From NCBI GenBank assembly GCA_944324825.1, contig CALUXU010000001.1, forward strand, positions 1 through 64,000: 64,000 bases of DNA, written 5' to 3'. Below are positions 63,711-64,000 of this stretch, one piece after another. The DNA comes from Candidatus Gastranaerophilales bacterium. Lineage in GTDB: Bacteria; Cyanobacteriota; Vampirovibrionia; Gastranaerophilales; Gastranaerophilaceae. The position numbers and the translations under genes are program-made. Every line of letters starts with the position of its first letter. Within the stretch, counting starts at the first letter, position 1. Below the pieces are notes generated by a model, which made no database searches, was not told the origin of the DNA, and saw only the letters and a list, made by a program, of their open reading frames with translations.

Positions 63711-63830
63711 GTGACGACTTATTTATTATATCACGAACTCCGGCTTGCGGTAGCGTTCCGCTACCTTTCCTCTCCTCGGAAGATACTTAATCTTCCTCGT
63801 CGGCAGAGTGCCACAGGCCCGTGACGACTT
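63700..63830. repeat. Duplicated 5' end of tRNA-Met with hairpins
   Basis: GCCACAGGCCCGTGACGACTT occurs at 63700-63720 (tRNA 5' end plus upstream) and 63810-63830. Between lie GGTAGCG/CGCTACC and GGAAGAT/ATCTTCC hairpins. On the minus strand the second copy continues with CACTCTGCCGA and a stem whose loop is ATTAAGTAT, matching the insert at 63517-63557. Confidence 0.85.
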
Positions 63831-63927
63831 TTTCAGAGTTATTCACCCCGTACGATTAAGTCTAACATCTAATAAATCTAAAATCAAGCTGTTTATTTTA
63901 ACTATTATTCTAAGTATAATTATTTAT

Positions 63928-64000
63928 ATGAAAATACTTAACCTTGAACTTAAAAATTACAGAAATTGTAAGAATATTTGTCTGGATTTAACTTCAGATA
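63928..64000 (+). CDS. recF: RecF-like ATPase, 5' fragment cut by the window edge
   Basis: Only the first 24 residues are visible. They read MKILNLELKNYRNCKNICLD, with the L-x-L-x-x-(Y/F)RN pattern that opens RecF and related SMC-like ATPases (compare B. subtilis RecF). RecF loads RecA at single-strand gaps. The Walker A lies outside the window, so RecF versus another RecF/SMC-type ATPase is not settled. Confidence 0.55.
   Translation, partial: MKILNLELKNYRNCKNICLDLTSD

Overview
The window is AT-rich, tightly packed bacterial chromosome with the standard code. Several lines point to a didermic, motile, fermentative gut bacterium, most plausibly a non-photosynthetic cyanobacterial relative (Melainabacteria/Vampirovibrionia, Gastranaerophilales type). 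These are the outer-membrane machinery (an FhaC/ShlB-type transporter, an OmpH/Skp chaperone, predicted barrels), flagellar motor genes, a membrane pyrophosphatase of unusual sequence, a zinc-type S14, and the many lineage-type unknown proteins. This placement is an inference from gene content; no rRNA is present to settle it.

Layout. 1-6.97 kb: PAP2 phosphatase, gltX, a YuiF-like antiporter started at TTG, small unknown and secreted proteins, a TPR protein with pth. 7.1-9.6 kb (+): an HTH protein, an HD-GYP c-di-GMP protein and a predicted outer-membrane protein. 9.6-16.1 kb (-): rpsO, a 51-52 bp tandem repeat, then an overlapping cluster (DUF475 protein, rlmN, a MAF_flag10/DUF115 protein, dtd) and ruvB. 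16-19 kb: an HExxH protein convergent with an N-acetylmuramoyl-L-alanine amidase. 19.1-22.8 kb (+): motA-motB-fliL-fliM-fliN. 22.8-26.2 kb: outer-membrane transporter, Skp-like chaperone, and a gene-free GC-richer island with hairpins. 26.2-34.3 kb: a second DUF115 protein, queD-uppP, a 952-residue HExxH protein, and the Pit/DUF47 phosphate pair. 34.4-43.8 kb: TSCPD protein, dGTPase, a four-domain S1 protein, Maf pyrophosphatase, hppA, a radical SAM enzyme with a small cysteine-containing partner, rmuC, and a probably frameshifted membrane/coiled-coil gene.

43.8-44.7 kb is gene-free and holds two almost identical 180-bp direct repeats. Next to it, 44.7-52.1 kb (-) is the S10-spc ribosomal operon in classical order from rpsJ to rpsN, where it stops: rpsH, rplF and the rest of spc are absent. 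52.6-55.9 kb (+): a small ORF, a CHASE2-GGDEF diguanylate cyclase and trmFO. 56-60 kb (-): a coiled-coil protein, a structured RNA or small membrane-peptide locus (+ strand), tRNA-Gly(GCC), a third HExxH protein, uridine phosphorylase, a YkgJ-like protein and a methyltransferase-like protein. 60-64 kb: a predicted outer-membrane protein, a winged-helix protein divergent from an arginase-family enzyme, an unknown protein, tRNA-Met(CAU) inside nested partial duplications, and the start of a recF-like gene at the edge.

Themes. Motility and c-di-GMP recur: stator and switch genes, two DUF115 proteins of the family used in flagellin glycosylation, an HD-GYP protein, and a cyclase with both GGEE and I-site. 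Three proteins share an HExxH motif but have no signal peptide. Gene-free stretches are not random: related repeat families (a GGGGTAAAT 52-mer, GTGACTAAG words, a TTGGGCA hairpin, and CCCTCACCC/CCCTCTCCC elements) recur between genes.
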